A DNA stretch of 9,115 nt from Armatimonadota bacterium (GTDB lineage: Bacteria > Armatimonadota > Zipacnadia > Zipacnadales > UBA11051), in assembly GCA_003542955.1 (NCBI GenBank), contig DPJP01000149.1, positions 10,963 to 20,077 of the forward strand, in the 5' to 3' direction. Every line of letters begins with the position of its first letter. The first letter of the stretch is position 1. The position numbers and the translations under genes are program-made. The notes below the pieces were generated by a model that ran no database searches, was not told the origin of the DNA, and was given only the letters and a program-made list of their open reading frames with translations. This document shows positions 6,364-9,115 of this stretch, one piece after another.

Positions 6364-7329
6364 TCAGCCCCGCGGGTTCTGCTCGCGCCATTGCAGCGCG
6401 CGGTCGATCATGGTGAAGATGTCGTTCCGGGGCCGGTAGCCCAGCATCGACTTGGCCTTGGTGGTGTCGATCTCGAACGAGTGGTACCCCGGGCAGGGGA
6501 TGTCGATGGTCGGCGTGCCCGTCTTCTCCGAGAGGTAGTCACCGGCGACGCGATACTCGAAGGCGGCCGGTGAAGCGATATTGAAGTCTTCGTACAGCGC
6601 GGTCGGGTTGCCCAGCATCAGCCCGAACGCCTGCATGACATCGTCAATGTGCACGATGTGGCGGTGGTAAGGGTCTCCGTTGTCATCCACCTGAACCGCG
6701 ACGCGCTCCTGGCCCTGCTCGACCAGTTGCATGATGTCGTCGGCGACGCGACCGAAGCCATGCCCCGGCTCCGCGGGGTTGACGTTGTCCAGCAGCGAGA
6801 AGTGCGACAGCAGGTCATCGTTCTGGAAGACCCATGATGATCTCAATATCGTGATCGGCAGATCGTACTGGATCGCGTACTGCGAGGCCATCGTCTCCTC
6901 GATGACCTTGCTGAAGGCATAGTAGCCGGGGTAGGCGGTGAGCGCGTGGCCCTCGTTGATCGGCCACGGCTGCGGGTAGAACCAGATGCCCTGCGCGGCA
7001 TCGCCGCTGAAGAGGATCATCTGCTTGACGGCGGCGTTGCGGCAGGCCTCGAGCACATTGAACGTGCCGCGGATGCTGACATCGAAGAAGGTCTCGGGGT
7101 CCTCTTTCATAGTGGCCAGGCTGACCACCACGTCGGCGTGCTCAACGACCATGCCGACGGCCTCCGGGTCGGTGATGCTGCCGTAGACCGTGTAAGCGTC
7201 TTCAACCTTCTCAATCGGCATGCGGTGGACGAGCACCCGGGCGATCACACCGCGCTCATGCACAAGGTCGATGATGCGTTGCCCGAGCTTCCCACTCCCA
7301 CCGAATATCGCAACCGAGCGGACGTCCAT
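6364..7329 (-). CDS. NAD-dependent epimerase/dehydratase family protein (extended SDR)
   Basis: A complete 321-residue protein of the usual length for extended SDRs, which epimerise, dehydrate or reduce sugars, often nucleotide sugars, in the cytoplasm. Seen: dinucleotide motif GGSGKLG (Gly10, Gly13, Gly16), VVVSLAT at 67-73, active-site Ser108 (LFSGDA), and Tyr137/Lys141 in YYAFSK. ILRSSWVF (161-168) and HIVHIDDV (224-231) match the conserved substrate-side segments of the family, and KAKSMLGYRPR (291-301) is the typical C-terminal helix-turn. First gene of the three-gene operon, with GGAGG 6 bases before the ATG. UDP-glucose 4-epimerase, dTDP-glucose dehydratase, uronate dehydrogenase and aldose dehydrogenase types cannot be told apart here. 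The following VOC and SDR genes favour a catabolic or sugar-modifying role over cell-wall synthesis, which is an inference. Confidence 0.93.
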   Translation of the reverse strand: MDVRSVAIFGGSGKLGQRIIDLVHERGVIARVLVHRMPIEKVEDAYTVYGSITDPEAVGMVVEHADVVVSLATMKEDPETFFDVSIRGTFNVLEACRNAAVKQMILFSGDAAQGIWFYPQPWPINEGHALTAYPGYYAFSKVIEETMASQYAIQYDLPITILRSSWVFQNDDLLSHFSLLDNVNPAEPGHGFGRVADDIMQLVEQGQERVAVQVDDNGDPYHRHIVHIDDVMQAFGLMLGNPTALYEDFNIASPAAFEYRVAGDYLSEKTGTPTIDIPCPGYHSFEIDTTKAKSMLGYRPRNDIFTMIDRALQWREQNPRG

Positions 7330-7353
7330 AGCAGGCCTCCGTGGTCAATGGTT

Positions 7354-7385
7354 CGCGCATCACCTGTTTCGGCGGGGGATGCGCG
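7354..7385. repeat. Spaced inverted repeat, operator-like
   Basis: CGCGCAT (7354-7360) and ATGCGCG (7379-7385) are perfect inverted copies with an 18-base spacer. Their centres are 25 bp apart. They lie 25-56 bases upstream of the epimerase-type ATG, a plausible place for a dimeric repressor or activator. The 7-bp GC-rich arms could arise by chance. Confidence 0.5.
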
Positions 7386-7397
7386 GGCACCTTCCGA

Positions 7398-7433
7398 GGG
7401 CAGGGGTGAGTGACTGGGGGTGTGGGCTGTGGG
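7398..7433 (+). other. G-rich tract with quadruplex potential
   Basis: Five guanine runs (3, 4, 5, 3 and 3 long) lie within 36 bases on the plus strand, with loops of 2, 9, 3 and 4 bases. The spacing allows a G-quadruplex in DNA or in a plus-strand transcript, upstream of both divergent genes. Folding is predicted by eye only. Confidence 0.45.
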
Positions 7434-7479
7434 AAGCGCCCGAGGGCGAGTGTCCGTCAGGGGGCGCGGGCTGCAGGTG

Positions 7480-7536
7480 GACTGAGTGGCGCGCGGGAAG
7501 GGGGCCTTAGCTTCGTGCGGACCGCCGCGCCCAGTC
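7480..7536 (+). other. Structured leader upstream of secreted protein gene
   Basis: GACTG (7480-7484) pairs with CAGTC (7532-7536) and GGCGCG (7488-7493) pairs with CGCGCC (7526-7531), with a three-base bulge. Inside, AAGG (7498-7501) can pair with CCTT (7505-7508). The hairpin ends 14 bases before the ribosome site. A role in transcription or translation control is inferred. Confidence 0.4.
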
Positions 7537-7550
7537 GGAGCGGCATTGCT

Positions 7551-7555
7551 GGAGG
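7551..7555 (+). promoter_or_regulatory. Ribosome binding site of secreted protein gene
   Basis: GGAGG lies 7 bases before the ATG at 7563 and 10 before a second in-frame ATG at 7566. The first is the better spaced, and either gives the same signal peptide. Confidence 0.75.
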
Positions 7556-7562
7556 TCAGGTC

Positions 7563-9115
7563 ATGATGAAGACACAGGTGCTCTGCGCATGTCTGCTGCT
7601 GGTCGTCTGCTCGATGGTGTCGGCTCGGCCACAGGTCACTGTGCCCCGGTGCGAGACGGCTCCAACCATTGACGGGACACTTTCAGCCGGCGAATGGGAT
7701 CATGCCGCCGGCATCGGCTGCTTCACAATCATCGGCGGGAGCCTGGCGCCGGCCCAGCCGCAGATCATGCTCACCTACGGGGCCGAGACGCTCTACGTCG
7801 CCGCCAGATTGCCGCTGCCCGAGGGGACCCGACCAAAGACCGCGGCCGAGCACCGCGACGGGCCGGTGTGGAATGACGACACCATCGAGATATTCCTGGA
7901 CGCGACCGGGCAGCGCGGGAAGTACCACCAGATCGCCGTCAACGCGGCGGGCGTGCAGATGGACGGCATCGGCCAGTCGCAGGCCTGGAACGGCCAATGG
8001 ACTGCGGCGACGGCAATCGGCGCCACGGAGTGGACGCTCGAGGTGGCTATTGCCTTCTCGGAGCTGGACGCAACGCTGCCGGTCGACGGCCGCACCTGGG
8101 CGGCCAACTTCGCATGGGACCGCCAGACGCCCTCGCCGATGATCGCCACCTGGGCCCCGATGGGCGCCTCTCTGCATGACCCGGCGCGATTCGGTGACCT
8201 CACGTTCTCCGCGGATGCCCCGCCGGCAGCGCTGTTCGGGCCCTCCCTGGATGCCGACGGGACGCTATCCATGCGGGGTCGCCTGGGCGACGGCCAGAGG
8301 GCGGAGCTTCTCCTCAGCGGGGGCAAGGGAGAGCAGTTGGGGGCCGCGCAGGCAACCGGTCCGCAGTCCGAGGTTGTGCTGCTTGTTGCCGTCCCGCGCG
8401 ACCAGGGGCACATCGCGCCCGGGGAGTACCGAGTTGCTGTCGCGGTGAGAGCGGGAGAGACGGTTGTGATGTCATCGGAGGCGCAGGTGAGTGTCAAGCC
8501 GCCGCTGAGTGTCGGGGTGCGCCGCTACTGGCTGGCGGGGGGCCTCGAGGTCGATCTCGATGCACGGAACCTGACGGCGGTCCCTGATGGCCTCGGTGCG
8601 GCGGTGCGTTTGGTCGCGCCCGACGGCGCCACCGCCCGCGAGCAGAAGCTCGACACGCTTCCCCCGCACAGGCAGGCGACGGTCGAGATGGATGTCGCGG
8701 AACTCGCCCCCGGCACGTATGTCGTCGAGGCGGAGGCCCTCGACAGGGCCGGCAAGCGCCTCTACGTTACCCGCGTCGATGTCGAGAAGCCCGCCCGACC
8801 GGCATGGCTCGGCAGCACCGCCGGCATCTCCGATGAGGTGCTGCCGCCGTGGACGCCGCTGAAGGCCACGGGGAACGCGGTCAGCCCGTGGGGTCGCACG
8901 TACTCCCTGGGGGCGCTCCCCTTCCCAAGCTCCGTCGTCACTCGCGAGACGGAGGTGCTCAACGGGCCGATTACGCTGGTCGGCAGCGTGGACGGGCAGG
9001 CTCTGCAGTGGAGCGGGAGCCCCTGCGCAGTCAGGGAGGCCCGGCCGCATAGAGTCAGCCTCGGGGGCAGGGCACAGGCGGGGGCTCTCACATGCGATGG
9101 CACGGTCAGTGTCGA
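7563..9115 (+). CDS. Secreted CBM9-like protein, probable GH123-type glycosidase (3' end cut by window edge)
   Basis: The frame is open for 517 codons to the right edge. Seen: a Sec signal peptide (Lys3, hydrophobic 6-16, VSA then Arg22, cleavage likely after Ala21); a CBM9-like beta-sandwich at about 30-215, with APTIDG at 33-38, GEWD at 43-46, VWNDDTIEIFLD around Trp103 and closing FGDLTF; two Ig-like beta segments at about 225-300 and 305-410; then a region starting WLGST at 415 with PPWTP (Trp430) and WGRTY (Trp443). That last pattern resembles, from memory, the region before the catalytic domain of GH123-type (DUF6067/DUF4091) glycosidases. No lipobox is present, so it should be periplasmic or extracellular. 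CBM9-like domains bind sugar chains or their ends. The catalytic part, if present, lies past the edge, so enzyme activity is unproven. It is divergent from the sugar-type operon, which suggests shared regulation. Confidence 0.88.
   Translation, partial: MMKTQVLCACLLLVVCSMVSARPQVTVPRCETAPTIDGTLSAGEWDHAAGIGCFTIIGGSLAPAQPQIMLTYGAETLYVAARLPLPEGTRPKTAAEHRDGPVWNDDTIEIFLDATGQRGKYHQIAVNAAGVQMDGIGQSQAWNGQWTAATAIGATEWTLEVAIAFSELDATLPVDGRTWAANFAWDRQTPSPMIATWAPMGASLHDPARFGDLTFSADAPPAALFGPSLDADGTLSMRGRLGDGQRAELLLSGGKGEQLGAAQATGPQSEVVLLVAVPRDQGHIAPGEYRVAVAVRAGETVVMSSEAQVSVKPPLSVGVRRYWLAGGLEVDLDARNLTAVPDGLGAAVRLVAPDGATAREQKLDTLPPHRQATVEMDVAELAPGTYVVEAEALDRAGKRLYVTRVDVEKPARPAWLGSTAGISDEVLPPWTPLKATGNAVSPWGRTYSLGALPFPSSVVTRETEVLNGPITLVGSVDGQALQWSGSPCAVREARPHRVSLGGRAQAGALTCDGTVSV

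Larger units (their letters stand above)
7330..7562. other. Divergent regulatory region, sugar operon / secreted glycan protein
   Basis: It carries the 5' ends of both transcription units. Next to the operon lies a 7-bp inverted repeat (7354-7385), in the middle a G-rich tract on the plus strand (7398-7433), and next to the secreted gene a foldable leader (7480-7536) and a ribosome site. I see no convincing sigma-70 boxes, and no regulator gene flanks it. Confidence 0.6.

Noticed and set aside
6308..6391. N-terminal extension of the VOC protein to an ATG at 6391
   Set aside because: It overlaps the upstream gene by 28 bases, has no ribosome site, and the VOC fold starts only at the internal Met at 6307.
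7683..9103. Minus-strand frames opposite the secreted protein (7683-8177, 7793-8497, 8472-9050, 8762-9103)
   Set aside because: All are antisense to the frame with a signal peptide and CBM9-like motifs and give Arg/Ser/Pro-rich translations without domains.
1..9115. tRNA, rRNA, CRISPR, transposase, integrase, phage or toxin-antitoxin genes
   Set aside because: I looked for cloverleaf-type arms, regularly spaced repeats and the typical protein motifs on both strands and saw none.

Overview
This is a GC-rich, gene-dense bacterial window with no RNA genes, insertion sequences, CRISPR arrays or phage genes visible. The gene content (large multi-PAS hybrid histidine kinase, Gfo/Idh/MocA oxidoreductase, sugar-type SDR genes, secreted CBM9-like/GH123-like protein) resembles free-living polysaccharide degraders such as Armatimonadota or the Planctomycetota/PVC group. 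That placement is an inference from gene style, not a sequence match.

Layout. Positions 1-3070 (minus) hold a membrane hybrid sensor kinase, cut by the left edge inside its receiver domain. A 296-base divergent gap follows. Positions 3367-4371 (plus) encode a Gfo/Idh/MocA-family dehydrogenase starting at GTG. A strong hairpin at 4400-4425 separates it from a convergent small protein of unknown function (4453-4866, minus). After a 316-base non-coding gap comes a three-gene minus-strand operon, transcribed from 7329 to 5183: an NAD-dependent epimerase/dehydratase-type SDR, a small VOC/glyoxalase-fold protein and a classical SDR. A 233-base regulatory-looking gap separates it from a divergent secreted protein (7563 to beyond 9115, plus) with a CBM9-like domain and the start of a region resembling GH123-type glycosidases.

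Possible joint role. The secreted protein may bind or cut a glycan outside the cytoplasm. The divergent operon offers two dehydrogenase-type enzymes plus a VOC-fold enzyme that could oxidise, epimerise or isomerise the released sugar. The Gfo/Idh/MocA enzyme is a further sugar-type oxidoreductase nearby. The kinase could sense an extracellular signal, but no partner regulator is in the window. The joint role is inferred from families and gene order; no substrate can be read from the sequence.

The two most valuable genes, the kinase and the secreted protein, both run off the window and are incomplete. Most other long open frames are antisense shadows of the genes listed.
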